Assembly: GCA_947498785.1 (NCBI GenBank)
Contig: CANMLS010000010.1
Coordinates: 80,515 to 144,514, forward strand
Length of the DNA stretch: 64,000 nt
Direction: 5' to 3'
Origin: an uncultured Aquimarina sp.
GTDB taxonomy: Bacteria > Bacteroidota > Bacteroidia > Flavobacteriales > Flavobacteriaceae
Position 1 is the first letter of the stretch; every line of letters begins with the position of its first letter. Made by a program: the position numbers and the translations under genes. The notes under the pieces were generated by a model. That model was not told where the DNA came from. It saw only the letters and a program-made list of their open reading frames with translations, and did not search any database. Shown in pieces: positions 32,720-41,299 of the stretch.

Positions 32720-34273
32720 TTAAGATGCTTTACGATTTTGCCTATATTTTATTATACCATTATATAATGCTTCAGCATTTGCTTTTGCTTGTCCAGGACA
32801 AACACTATTCCCTATAAACTTTTTTGATCTAGTGATACTTTTGTCTAAAATGTAATCTTCAGGAAAACCTTGTATTCTAGATAATTCATAATCATACAAT
32901 GATCTAATTTTAATATCTGTAATACCCTTCTCTCTCATAAATTTCTTTAGCTTTAACCTAGCCTCGCAATCCCCTTCTTTTGGGATTGAATGATCAACTC
33001 CACCGTTTGTTGCATTAGCTATATAGAGAGGTTTCTTGTCTTGTCTGGCTATAATAGTTGGGCTAGGTTTGTTTATTGAACTTCCAACATTTCTAAATTG
33101 GGTATCAAACAACCATGTGGTTGTAATTAATTCGGCTTTAGGAACAGTTGTAATCGTTTGTAAAGTTTCACTTAAGTTTGAATATGTTGGCTTACCATAT
33201 GCATATTGAATATGATGTAATGCAAATCTATCTTTGGTAGTAATTGTATTTAAAGGATTGTCTATGCTATGAACTCCATTACCATTTTGTGATGCACCAT
33301 AGTAACAACTTGTAAAATACTCTTCACCTTCAAATTTTTCAACACCTCCATGAACCCTAGTAATAGTCTTAGATTCATAATACTTTCCTAATTTATTTAA
33401 TCCAAAAATTGAAACTCCTAAATCTTCAAGTTCTAGTTTTTCCCGTACTGCATTATGTAGTTTCAAGTGAAGATATAGATGATGTTTTTCTTTTGAAACA
33501 TGCGTTGGTTCAGGAAAAGTAATTGGAAAATCATTCTTAGCAAAACATCCATAATATCTTTTCCTACTGGTATATTCTCCAAAATCCGCAGCATTTAATA
33601 TTTTATAATCATAAGAATATCCTTTACTTTTAAAAATTTGTTTCCATAACTCGTAATCTTCCGATTCTCGTTGTTTTATTGGCAACATAAATGGTTTTAA
33701 ATCCTTTTCGTTAGAATTTATACTCCATATTATTTCTCGTCCTCTTTTATACTTCCATTCTACTATATTATTTTTATTTCTGTAAACATGATATAAAGGA
33801 CCCCATTTTAGGAATTCTTGTACATTTTCAATTGTTATGTAATCAGGATTAAAACATAGGTACTTTTCTAGATGATAACCAAGTGTTCTACTATCTTCTT
33901 CCCTTGATTCTCCACCTTTTGCTTTAGAAAAGAAAGTACATTCTAAACTAGCATGTAAACCAATTATAGCTTCAGGAAATTTTTTTCTTAGTTGATCGAT
34001 TAGTGACTGTATTTTCCAAACTACTAACCAGTCTCTTACATCCTCAACATAATGAACACAATGAGGATGGTTTTCACTATGGTTTTTAATAGCAAATGGA
34101 TCATGATTCACACACGCTACAATAAAGTTATTCTTAACCCTACTATAACCCTCAGTAATCCCTCCGAAACCACAGAAGAGATCTACCCATAATACTATTG
34201 GTAAATTTGAATCACAGTTATTATTAATATGATCTACTATTTTATCTGTATTTGTCTCCGTGAAAAGATTCAT
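32720..34273 (-). CDS. DNA (cytosine-5) methyltransferase
   Basis: This 517-residue protein has C5-methyltransferase motifs in order: motif I DLFCGFGG (31-38), motif IV with catalytic Cys112 in ASLECTFFSKAKGG (the usual PPC reads LEC), motif VI ENV (149-151), motif VIII in TSRKRYYG, a long target-recognition region, and motifs IX-X with RIQGFPEDYI and IGNSVCPG. It probably protects phage DNA from host restriction. No restriction nuclease lies nearby. The length is above the minimal family size because of a long insertion around residues 160-215. Confidence 0.9.
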   Translation of the reverse strand: MNLFTETNTDKIVDHINNNCDSNLPIVLWVDLFCGFGGITEGYSRVKNNFIVACVNHDPFAIKNHSENHPHCVHYVEDVRDWLVVWKIQSLIDQLRKKFPEAIIGLHASLECTFFSKAKGGESREEDSRTLGYHLEKYLCFNPDYITIENVQEFLKWGPLYHVYRNKNNIVEWKYKRGREIIWSINSNEKDLKPFMLPIKQRESEDYELWKQIFKSKGYSYDYKILNAADFGEYTSRKRYYGCFAKNDFPITFPEPTHVSKEKHHLYLHLKLHNAVREKLELEDLGVSIFGLNKLGKYYESKTITRVHGGVEKFEGEEYFTSCYYGASQNGNGVHSIDNPLNTITTKDRFALHHIQYAYGKPTYSNLSETLQTITTVPKAELITTTWLFDTQFRNVGSSINKPSPTIIARQDKKPLYIANATNGGVDHSIPKEGDCEARLKLKKFMREKGITDIKIRSLYDYELSRIQGFPEDYILDKSITRSKKFIGNSVCPGQAKANAEALYNGIIKYRQNRKAS

Positions 34274-34294
34274 CTATAGAATTGTTTTTATTCC

Positions 34295-34477
34295 TATTCT
34301 TTAATTTTGTTTTCTAATAACAGCTTGAACACAACTAGGAATTATGTTAAGTGTCCACAAAACATTTACATTATCAAAAGCCACAGCTATTGATGCTATA
34401 ATTGCAATTCCTGTTATTATGATGAATGCTGTTGTTACTGTATTGTCTTGTTCGATGTAATTTTTTTGATTTTTCAT
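34295..34477 (-). CDS. small two-helix membrane protein (60 aa)
   Basis: A short frame from ATG 34477 to TAG 34295-34297 gives a 60-residue protein with a polar start (MKNQKNYIEQDNTV), a hydrophobic stretch (about residues 15-35) and a short second one, ending in a charged tail. It lies between the membrane zinc-finger protein and the cytosine methyltransferase in the early transcript. Function unknown. Confidence 0.5.
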
Positions 34478-34513
34478 AATTCAGGTTTTAAGGATTGATA
34501 TTCTATTCTGGTT

Positions 34514-35164
34514 TTAGTTCTTCATATTATCTGGACATGATGCTTCATGAGATTTACATGCATTTGGATTGTCAAATTCCTCTTCACAATGGCGGCAATA
34601 AAAATGAGCCTTTACATGTGCTAGTTTTTCCTCAGTCTGGTCAAGTCTATCCTGAGTCTGGTCAAGTCTATCCTGAGTCTTTTCTAATCTGATTTCAGTC
34701 TCTTTAAGTCTCTCTATAGTCTCTTTTAAACTATTCGTTAACTCTTCTAGATCTATGCCTTGATGCTTTTTATCTTCTTTGTATTTTTTAATAAAAAGGT
34801 GACTAAAAGTGTATTCAACAGCCGCCACCATTAAGGCTAAGAAAATGCGGGTAACATACCAGGAATAATGTTCTACAGATTCCTTGAAAACTTTGAACTT
34901 TATAAGTAGTAGAAAGCAGCTACATATCGCGAATATTACTGGAATCGATTTATGGACTAAATACGAATGGACAGAGGTGTCAAGAACTGTCCAACCGATA
35001 CCTATAGCTAATGTAAAAGATGCTAAATAGTGTAGCGCAATAATATTAACGCCTAATACATCTAATAGTAAAGAACTTAACAACGATGCAATAGCCGAAT
35101 TCACTAATAGCATGGGTATGGTTATAGCCCTTAAAGAGGTTATTCTATCTTCTAATGTTTTCAT
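34514..35164 (-). CDS. membrane protein with coiled coil and C-terminal zinc finger
   Basis: This 216-residue protein has four to five hydrophobic segments (about residues 14-125), then a heptad-repeat coiled coil (about 138-185, with the repeated heptad DRLDQTQ), then a zinc-finger-like end: Cys190, Cys193, His206 and Cys210 (C-x2-C-x12-H-x3-C). The combination of a membrane domain, stalk and zinc finger is unusual. It could anchor a DNA or protein complex of the phage to the membrane. The stop and start regions overlap the neighbouring D12 methylase by 4 bases. Function unknown. Confidence 0.65.
   Translation of the reverse strand: MKTLEDRITSLRAITIPMLLVNSAIASLLSSLLLDVLGVNIIALHYLASFTLAIGIGWTVLDTSVHSYLVHKSIPVIFAICSCFLLLIKFKVFKESVEHYSWYVTRIFLALMVAAVEYTFSHLFIKKYKEDKKHQGIDLEELTNSLKETIERLKETEIRLEKTQDRLDQTQDRLDQTEEKLAHVKAHFYCRHCEEEFDNPNACKSHEASCPDNMKN
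34634..34680. repeat. 21-bp tandem repeat inside the coiled coil
   Basis: A 21-base unit starting AGTCTGGTCAAG occurs at 34634 and 34655, with the start of a third copy at 34676. It encodes one coiled-coil heptad per unit, so copy-number change would lengthen the stalk without breaking the frame. Confidence 0.85.
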
Positions 35165-35937
35165 TTCAAACTAAATTTTAATTGTGGGTCTGTATAATTT
35201 GTAATCAATAACTCGACACGTCTATTCTTTATATTTACTCGTTCTTTAAGGGGGATTACATTCATTTTATACTCATGAGCAAAATCCAATACCATCTCAT
35301 GATCAAATTCTGACATAGCACATTTAATCCCTGAATTTGCCATTATCTTAAAACAATCCTCTGTGTCATGTTCTGTCCATTGAGGAACTTTATAATAATG
35401 CAGTGTTTCCAGGTATACCGGATCCAGATAAACAAAAGATTGATCTTTACTTATCAATTTTTTAGAAAATGAAATTTTATCCAATACCTCTCTAAAATCA
35501 TAATTCGTAATCTTTGTATTCTGTAATTTTAAAAATGTGGGTTCGATAGAGTTAATAAGATTCTTTTTAGCGTTATCGAGACTCAAACGAAGTGCATCAC
35601 CTTTTCCTAAATATGTAAAGTTTGACAATAGCAAAAACCTTAAGGCTTTTTTTATTGGATCCGATTCTATATTGACCTTCCAATGTTTTACTAAACTTTG
35701 GGAGATAGGCATTATTTCTATTTGACTCTGCAGCTCGCTCTTATAGTTTAATAAAACATGATACAAATTGGTTACATCGTCATCTAAATCATTAAGGATT
35801 GCATATTGACTAGGAGGTGTATAAAAGAAAGATCCTCCAGCACCAAAGAATAATTCAATACGCATTTTATGCTTTGGGAAATACTCCCATAAATCATTAC
35901 TTAATTTTCTTTTATTTCCTAATCTAGTTAATATCAT
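35161..35937 (-). CDS. D12-class DNA adenine methylase, DPVY variant
   Basis: This 258-residue protein has the SAM-binding motif RLGNKRKL at the start, IELFFGAGGSFF (28-38) and the catalytic motif as DPVY (172-175) rather than DPPY. It would methylate adenine N6, most likely for anti-restriction, and it is the intact counterpart of the broken methylase at 22647. The valine in place of the second proline is unusual and may affect activity. It overlaps the next gene downstream by 4 bases and the previous one by 14. Confidence 0.82.
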   Translation of the reverse strand: MILTRLGNKRKLSNDLWEYFPKHKMRIELFFGAGGSFFYTPPSQYAILNDLDDDVTNLYHVLLNYKSELQSQIEIMPISQSLVKHWKVNIESDPIKKALRFLLLSNFTYLGKGDALRLSLDNAKKNLINSIEPTFLKLQNTKITNYDFREVLDKISFSKKLISKDQSFVYLDPVYLETLHYYKVPQWTEHDTEDCFKIMANSGIKCAMSEFDHEMVLDFAHEYKMNVIPLKERVNIKNRRVELLITNYTDPQLKFSLK

Positions 35938-36211
35938 TGTTTCTATTTCTCTGTTCTACAATTTCCTTTTGGTATAAATCCTCAACAGTTTTCACATAAG
36001 CATCTTCAGTTTCTTCTTTGTACACTTTTTTATCAAACGAATGTTTATTTCCCCATACTCCCGGTACAATCAATCTATCGAAGGAAATAACAAACTGAGG
36101 ATCACGTGGACCACCACCAACATGTTCAATAAACACACGGATTCCATGTTTCATTAGCTTACTAGTAAGACGTTGCACTTCTATAGTATTAGTACGGCGC
36201 TTCACCTTCAT
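35924..36211 (-). CDS. small VRR-NUC-like or DNA-binding phage protein (95 aa)
   Basis: From ATG 36211 (MKVKRRTNTIEVQRLTSKLM) this 95-residue basic protein contains GIRVFIEHVGGGPRDPQFVISFDRLIVPGVW, a compact beta pattern with G-G-G and D residues, but I cannot assign a family with confidence. It overlaps the primase gene by 23 bases and the methylase by 14, so it is made as part of the replication module. The longer reading from 36235 includes eight extra hydrophobic residues and seems less likely. Confidence 0.5.
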   Translation of the reverse strand: MKVKRRTNTIEVQRLTSKLMKHGIRVFIEHVGGGPRDPQFVISFDRLIVPGVWGNKHSFDKKVYKEETEDAYVKTVEDLYQKEIVEQRNRNNDIN

Positions 36212-39071
36212 AATCTCGATAATTAGGTTCTTCAAAATCTATTGGATCAATAGGTTCTGTTGTCGTTTTGATATAAAAACATTCATGAGTTTTACCATCT
36301 ATCTTTTTTATTATTCGACCATCGCTACTTCTTGGAATATGTTCCTCGATCGGATTAAATATGTATTCTTTAAACTCGCAAAAAGCTTCTACAGAATCTC
36401 TAAATGATTTAGGACCCTTCTTGCCACCATGACCTTTATAGGCTTCATAAGCTATGTTTCTGCTTATAACTGCATCTAACAAACCATTTTCTGGACTAAA
36501 ATATACTTCAGCCCATTCCCTAAACAGATCTCCCATTATGGTCATGGAATTTCGTTTCATTACATTATTCATTGGTGGGCTAAGCTTTAAATTTGTAGAC
36601 AGAAAAAAAGAAAGACATTGAGCCATCAGGGCATAAAAATCCATATAATCCTGCTCCGTAAAATCAGTGAATAATTGCATTCCCCCAAAGTCATCAGCTA
36701 TAGTTCTGGTCTGACTATATTCATTGTCTTTATTCTCGTGATAGTAATCGCTATGAACCGTTAATAAAATCCTTCTTTTGGTAGATGGGTTATTATAATC
36801 TCTGGGTGTAAAATTAGAAGTCCCACAAAGTTTTGCTGACTCATCAAAATTTAGAGTAAATGCATTCACTCCTTTATTATTGACCCTCATCGGACCAGTA
36901 ATATCAGTATAGATTCGACCATAGTCATATCCTGGTAAAATATCATCAATAAATATGTAATCAGTATCCTTGGTAACTCCTCCATATATAAACTCTGAAT
37001 CAACAACTTCTTTCTTACGTCCAGGTATTGTAAATGGATTTCGAAGAATTTGACTAATGCTATCATACATAAAGGATTTACCAGAACCTCCATGACTCTC
37101 TCCTATGTCAGACAATTTATTATCGATACCTAAAGCCAACCACGCCCTGCTTTTGTTTTTATATTTATGTAGTAAGTATCCTAGAGTGAACAGCTTATTT
37201 ATTAAGTGAAGTTTTTGCTCGTGTATTTCATGCTCATCAAGATTAGGAGCCGCAATATCAAATTGATGTTTTTTAAAATATGAATCTTTAAGATCTTCTG
37301 ATTTGCCTTTAAAACTATCCTCTAAATCCTTACGCCAATGAATACGACTAACATTGACTAGGTAATTAAGAAATTTATTATCCGTTTTTAGAATATTTAT
37401 ATCATGATCATCTCCAGATGGTTTCGAATCTAATGTAATTTCAAACTGTGGTATTGCAAAAGATTCTTCAAAAACACGGTGCGATAATTCCTTTGGGAAA
37501 TCAATTACTTTCTCCTCCCATACCATTTTGTCTATTGTACCCTTCTTATGAATTTTAACAGTATCTGCTGTTATTTCAGCAACATACTTAGTAAAAAACC
37601 AATACTGTGTATTCCTGTCACAATCAACAAAATCAATATCCATATAAGGAAGCTTAGACAAATAACTCTCATTTAGATATGGTGTTTTTTTAACCATATT
37701 CCTTAAGGGTATATTCATCTGCCGATCTTCCAAAAAAGAGTTGACATAATATTGAATCTTGTTAGGGGTGACCTTTTTTACAACATTTCCATCTATATGG
37801 ATATATCGGTATTCATCCTTTTCATTAGGAGTCTCCAGTCTATAAAATCCCTGGTGTTTTAAGAAATGTTCTCCATGAACTATATTATAGGAATACTCTG
37901 TGCCTTTATAAATCCCTTTAGTGTCATATTTAGTTACTTCATCCCAAAACTTCATGGGTAGGGCATTCTCTACTAACTTTTTAAGAATCGTTTTAAAAGA
38001 ACCTGGTCTTTCTGAATTAAATTTAAGGTCAATAAAATCTTTAAAGTCCTTTTTTGGATTACCCCTCCAGTCCCTTGATTTTAATAAATACTGAGGTAAC
38101 CAAATCGTTTTGATATCCAGATATTGCAGACCCAAATTAACGGCTTGTTTAACCCCTGTGAAATCAATATCTGGTAAATTACATAGATCCTCTGTTAATC
38201 CCTTTAATGTCTTATATTGTTGCTTGGTGAGGATTGCAGTCTCAGAATTCTTCCAAACAACGTAATAACCAAATGAAGCCATATTTAAAGCATCACGCTC
38301 TCCACTACATAAAACAATCTGATCTAATTTAACATTAGATTTTCTAGAAGTATCATCGATATCTTTCTTTGCTTCCTCATTTAAAAGTGATGTATGACCT
38401 GCTTTAGCATCTGATAATCCAAACAGAAAGTTTTCAGGACGACCTCCTGCATATCTAAACCTATAGGATTTATCTGCGGATTTTGGCTGATATATCTTTT
38501 GCCAATCCCCAAAATCAAATACAAAAATTGGATAGTCATCAGTTGCGTATGTCTCAACAACTTCTTCTTTTTTCACATAAGCGAAATATTCAACAGATTT
38601 TAGATTGAAGCGTTCTGCAACTTCATTGGTCATTAAGGGACCTATTATTTTTAAAGCTGAATCTGAAATTTTCTTTTTGTACTTAAAATAATACTCGCCC
38701 TCTTTTTCCTTGGCTTTTAAAGGGCGCTTTTTAAATGTGGGTTTTGCAATATGTTTAGTACCCTGATATTGTACATGATATAATTTAGCAAGTTTTTTAC
38801 AGGCTTCTCCATAAGAAAGATTGTCCTCAAACATACAAACACCAATAGCATTTTTAGGCTTATCCCATTCTCCCCAGTCACAAACTAACCAAACATTGTT
38901 GTCTCCCTTTTTTAAGGTGGTTGAAGCTGTTTTTTCGTTCGCGCGTCTTTTGAATTTTTTGTGTTTACCAGAAGAAGCTTCCTTCGCATCAGAATAATAA
39001 TCTAAGATAATATTCAGACCACCATTGGTTTGCTCCAGTATTGCTTCAGCAAATGCATATTTTTTGCTCAT
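36189..39071 (-). CDS. phage primase-helicase (TOPRIM/D5-like, SF3-type ATPase)
   Basis: This 960-residue protein has an N-terminal primase-like half: a WLVCDWGEWDKPKNAIGVCMF segment and a TOPRIM-like LDQIVLCSGERDALNMASFGY (about residues 245-265). Its C-terminal helicase half has Walker A ESHGGSGKSF (about 655-665), Walker B-like YIFIDDILPG and a sensor region LCGTSNFTPRDYNNPSTKRR. It should prime and unwind phage DNA. No polymerase is encoded in the window, so replication would rely on the host polymerase. It is the largest gene of the early block. Confidence 0.87.
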   Translation of the reverse strand: MSKKYAFAEAILEQTNGGLNIILDYYSDAKEASSGKHKKFKRRANEKTASTTLKKGDNNVWLVCDWGEWDKPKNAIGVCMFEDNLSYGEACKKLAKLYHVQYQGTKHIAKPTFKKRPLKAKEKEGEYYFKYKKKISDSALKIIGPLMTNEVAERFNLKSVEYFAYVKKEEVVETYATDDYPIFVFDFGDWQKIYQPKSADKSYRFRYAGGRPENFLFGLSDAKAGHTSLLNEEAKKDIDDTSRKSNVKLDQIVLCSGERDALNMASFGYYVVWKNSETAILTKQQYKTLKGLTEDLCNLPDIDFTGVKQAVNLGLQYLDIKTIWLPQYLLKSRDWRGNPKKDFKDFIDLKFNSERPGSFKTILKKLVENALPMKFWDEVTKYDTKGIYKGTEYSYNIVHGEHFLKHQGFYRLETPNEKDEYRYIHIDGNVVKKVTPNKIQYYVNSFLEDRQMNIPLRNMVKKTPYLNESYLSKLPYMDIDFVDCDRNTQYWFFTKYVAEITADTVKIHKKGTIDKMVWEEKVIDFPKELSHRVFEESFAIPQFEITLDSKPSGDDHDINILKTDNKFLNYLVNVSRIHWRKDLEDSFKGKSEDLKDSYFKKHQFDIAAPNLDEHEIHEQKLHLINKLFTLGYLLHKYKNKSRAWLALGIDNKLSDIGESHGGSGKSFMYDSISQILRNPFTIPGRKKEVVDSEFIYGGVTKDTDYIFIDDILPGYDYGRIYTDITGPMRVNNKGVNAFTLNFDESAKLCGTSNFTPRDYNNPSTKRRILLTVHSDYYHENKDNEYSQTRTIADDFGGMQLFTDFTEQDYMDFYALMAQCLSFFLSTNLKLSPPMNNVMKRNSMTIMGDLFREWAEVYFSPENGLLDAVISRNIAYEAYKGHGGKKGPKSFRDSVEAFCEFKEYIFNPIEEHIPRSSDGRIIKKIDGKTHECFYIKTTTEPIDPIDFEEPNYRDYEGEAPY

Positions 39072-39156
39072 TATAATTAGTTTTTAGAAAATAGAAATCT
39101 TGCCCAACAGAGTTAGGTAGTGCTAAATGACAGTATGTGTAAGGTTTAAAAAAGGA

Positions 39157-39372
39157 CTAGGTTACGCAGCCCAGTGCGTTAAAAAAATCGATGGATTTTA
39201 AGATGGTAGAAGCTCCAGCAATCAGGACGAATAAGTAAAATGATTTTCTCATTCTAGTAGATTCTGTAATCCGTAAGGAATCTAATACTGGATCCAGAAT
39301 TACTTTAAAGAAAATGCAGTAACACAAAATATCGAGCCATTGAAATGCCATTTTTGTAAATACACTTTCCAT
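39157..39372 (-). CDS. small membrane protein, unknown (71 aa)
   Basis: A 71-residue protein with two hydrophobic segments (about residues 9-27 and 44-60) separated by a charged loop (DSLRITESTRMRKS). It lies 85 bases upstream of the primase and 1 base after the previous gene. Function unknown. Confidence 0.55.
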   Translation of the reverse strand: MESVFTKMAFQWLDILCYCIFFKVILDPVLDSLRITESTRMRKSFYLFVLIAGASTILKSIDFFNALGCVT

Positions 39373-39373
39373 C

Positions 39374-39661
39374 TTAAAATATCTTTTTTTCTTGCGTATA
39401 ATCGAGCTTAAGTGGGGTTTCTGTTACAGTTAGTTTTTCAAAAATAGTCCCAGTACCGTCAAACATCATAACAGCTTTTCTTATGATCCCATCTATAACA
39501 TCATCTTTGGGATGATATGCTTCTACAAATTGCTTAGAGTCATCTAGTAAGATTCCTTTTTCAACCTTATATCCAGCTTTTCTAAACATCATCTCCTGTC
39601 TATCAATTGGTTTATATGCTTTGATTAAAGGGTCTGTATTTTGGTCAAATTCGTCTTTCAT
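39374..39661 (-). CDS. small phage protein, unknown (95 aa)
   Basis: From ATG 39661 (MKDEFDQNTDPLIKAYKPID) this 95-residue soluble protein has an acidic N-terminus and mixed fold. It overlaps the preceding coiled-coil gene by 17 bases. No motif recognised. The position in the chain of small genes before the primase suggests an early accessory function. Confidence 0.55.
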   Translation of the reverse strand: MKDEFDQNTDPLIKAYKPIDRQEMMFRKAGYKVEKGILLDDSKQFVEAYHPKDDVIDGIIRKAVMMFDGTGTIFEKLTVTETPLKLDYTQEKKIF

Positions 39662-39875
39662 GAGTATCATTTAAAATTTTGTACAATTCTCCTACCGTAA
39701 GGTTCTGTTGTTCTTTCTCTAGCTTTATTTCTGTCACTCTATTCAATTGATTAATAGTCCTTGTAAGTTCTTTTTCTAAAGCTTTTATATCTTCTCTAAA
39801 AACCAAAGACTTACTTATTAGTGACTGGTACCGCTTCTGTAACTTCTGTATTTTTAGCTCTAGTTGTAACTGCAT
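39645..39875 (-). CDS. small coiled-coil protein (76 aa)
   Basis: This 76-residue protein is one long helix with heptad pattern (LKIQKLQKRYQSLISKSL, then DIKALEKELTRTINQLNRV). It overlaps the previous gene by 65 bases in another frame, an unusually long overlap. Both look real by composition. Function unknown. Confidence 0.5.
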   Translation of the reverse strand: MQLQLELKIQKLQKRYQSLISKSLVFREDIKALEKELTRTINQLNRVTEIKLEKEQQNLTVGELYKILNDTHERRI

Positions 39876-40032
39876 GATTATATAACCTTTGGTAGTTTCT
39901 TACCTGTAATGCCATTTTTGGCGCTAGTGTTTTTACATCTTCCTCAGAAAAGTGAAAAGAAGTACATAACTGGTCTAATTGAGCCTTTGCTCTATTCAAT
40001 TTTGATTGCAAATTATCTATTGTCTCCTCCAT
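39811..40032 (-). CDS. small helical protein (73 aa)
   Basis: A 73-residue helical protein starting MEETIDNLQSKLNRAKAQL. Its start codon overlaps the stop of the 31-residue membrane peptide upstream (TAATG), so translation is coupled. Its end overlaps the coiled-coil gene by 65 bases. Function unknown. Confidence 0.55.
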   Translation of the reverse strand: MEETIDNLQSKLNRAKAQLDQLCTSFHFSEEDVKTLAPKMALQVRNYQRLYNHAVTTRAKNTEVTEAVPVTNK

Positions 40033-40127
40033 TAGAATTTTATGTTTTTATGATATTGTTCTTTTTGATAGACCAAAATCATAAGGCCTATAAGTATTAA
40101 TGTCATGATTGCGATAATTGTTAACAT
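40032..40127 (-). CDS. 31-aa single-span membrane microprotein
   Basis: ATG 40127 to TAA 40032-40034 encodes a hydrophobic segment of about 20 residues (MLTIIAIMTLILIGLMILVY) followed by a polar tail with Lys, His and Asn. The TAATG overlap with the next gene supports that it is translated. Function unknown. Confidence 0.5.
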   Translation of the reverse strand: MLTIIAIMTLILIGLMILVYQKEQYHKNIKF

Positions 40128-40141
40128 AATATTTTTGGGTT

Positions 40142-40222
40142 TTAAAAGTTTATTTCTTTTTTTAAATAAGAAGTCAAAATTACTTTTCGACCTTTTTTAA
40201 TTTTACTAGATGTAAGCTTCAT
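40142..40222 (-). CDS. possible 26-aa basic peptide
   Basis: ATG 40222 to TAA 40142-40144 gives a very basic peptide (MKLTSSKIKKGRKVI). Its ATG directly follows the TAA of an 18-codon frame that starts at 40279. The order of short abutting frames fits translational coupling after the excisionase-like gene, but the length is too short for certainty. Confidence 0.3.
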   Translation of the reverse strand: MKLTSSKIKKGRKVILTSYLKKEINF

Positions 40223-40281
40223 TTATACATCTTCACAGATATTCATATTCTTTTTAGGCATAGTTACAGTCTCTTGCATAA

Positions 40282-40560
40282 TTATTTATCTAGCCTTACC
40301 ATTGCGTCTTCTACCTCTTTTCTTATATAGTACACCTTAGCACCCAATCCGTATGACTGTAAGATTCCGTCCTTAGTCCATCGCCATAAAGTTGGTTTTG
40401 ACACTTTTAATAAAATTGCGGTTTCCTCTATAGATAAATACTCGATTGGTGCTTTCGTTTGAAATTCCTTTTTCAACTCATCGAATTGAGCTTTTACCCC
40501 TTCAACAAGTATTCTTTGCAATTGTTCTGGTGTTATTTGTATGAGTTGAATACTTTCCAT
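40282..40560 (-). CDS. helix-turn-helix (excisionase/MerR-like) protein
   Basis: This 92-residue protein has a C-terminal winged-helix pattern of the HTH_17/excisionase family: YLSIEETAILLKVSKPTLWRWTKDGIL (about residues 41-67) followed by VYYIRKEVEDAM. Such proteins act as excisionases or small regulators in Bacteroidetes mobile elements. Position early in the leftward transcript from the switch favours a role in excision or early control. Confidence 0.82.
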   Translation of the reverse strand: MESIQLIQITPEQLQRILVEGVKAQFDELKKEFQTKAPIEYLSIEETAILLKVSKPTLWRWTKDGILQSYGLGAKVYYIRKEVEDAMVRLDK

Positions 40561-40569
40561 AATTGATAA

Positions 40570-40788
40570 TTATGATATTAATTTGTTTAATTGTTCTATT
40601 TGAGTTCGAATCGTCTTCTGAAGAAGTTCTAATACTCTAGCTTGATATTTTTTTGGAACTGAAAAAAACCGTACAAACCAATGATTTTGAAGCGTATTTG
40701 GTTCTTTACCAAACTCTTGAGCAGCTACCTCAATAAACTTTTGTTTATCCTCGACTTTTGCATAGAGCTTTTTGATATTATCGATCAT
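40570..40788 (-). CDS. small phage protein, unknown (72 aa)
   Basis: A 72-residue helical protein (MIDNIKKLYAKVEDKQKFIE) with a central EPNTLQNHWFVRFFSVPKKYQARVLELL segment that resembles a helix-turn-helix in spacing. It lies nine bases upstream of the excisionase-like gene. DNA binding is possible but unproven. Confidence 0.55.
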   Translation of the reverse strand: MIDNIKKLYAKVEDKQKFIEVAAQEFGKEPNTLQNHWFVRFFSVPKKYQARVLELLQKTIRTQIEQLNKLIS

Positions 40789-40932
40789 TTATTATACTAT
40801 TTTGAAAAGAGGTTCATCTTTTGGTAGTTATATACCGAAGAAATGTTTTTCGGCCTTTTTTAATGCTCTCTCTAAGGTTAGTGCATTTGTATTGTCGCTA
40901 TCACATATCGTGGCAATACAATCGTAAAAATT

Positions 40933-41103
40933 CTAATTCATAGTTGGTTTTTGCGAAAACATGCTGATAATTATACAAGAGTCTTTTTCTTCTGTATCAA
41001 CTTCTATAGTTCCATTTGTAAAAAGTTCTGCTAGAGTTTCTTTTGTCAAAACTGGATGTGGTTTTACCATAATCTCAGTTGTTTTGTTTGCAGTAGTTTT
41101 CAT
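40933..41103 (-). CDS. first gene of the early leftward transcript (56 aa)
   Basis: ATG 41103 to TAG 40933-40935 encodes a 56-residue protein (MKTTANKTTEIMVKPHPVL, then KETLAELFTNGTIEVDTEE and a hydrophobic end). It lies 30 bases after a perfect TTG-N19-TATATTTG promoter, where a Cro-like or anti-repressor gene would be expected. No helix-turn-helix is evident, so the role is open. Confidence 0.55.
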   Translation of the reverse strand: MKTTANKTTEIMVKPHPVLTKETLAELFTNGTIEVDTEEKDSCIIISMFSQKPTMN

Positions 41104-41134
41104 ATATTTGCTGTATTATTGTTGTTTTGCATTA

Positions 41135-41164
41135 CAAATATACAAACTATGTTCATATTTACAA
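41135..41164 (-). promoter_or_regulatory. early leftward promoter
   Basis: On the minus strand TTG (41164-41162) is followed 19 bases later by TATATTTG (41142-41135), a perfect Bacteroidota sigma-A promoter. TACAAACT repeats at 41141 and 41160 overlap both boxes, so a bound repressor would block it. Confidence 0.75.
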
Positions 41165-41188
41165 ACTTTTTACGTAATTTTGTTTGTA
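41141..41188. promoter_or_regulatory. operator repeats and repressor promoter of the lysogeny switch
   Basis: TACAAACT occurs at 41141-41148 and 41160-41167 (19 bases apart). The inverse TGTTTGTA lies at 41181-41188, and GTTTGTA again at 41291-41297 just before the repressor start. A rightward TAATTTTG -7 box at 41175-41182 sits inside this array and could drive the repressor. Confidence 0.6.
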
Positions 41189-41299
41189 TTAAACACGTGT
41201 TGAGTTGCAAAAACAATGTTAAAACCTAAATATCAAACACTTATATTAAATCTATAATTAGATAAATTGAGTTTAAATAATACCAATATTGTTTGTAAA

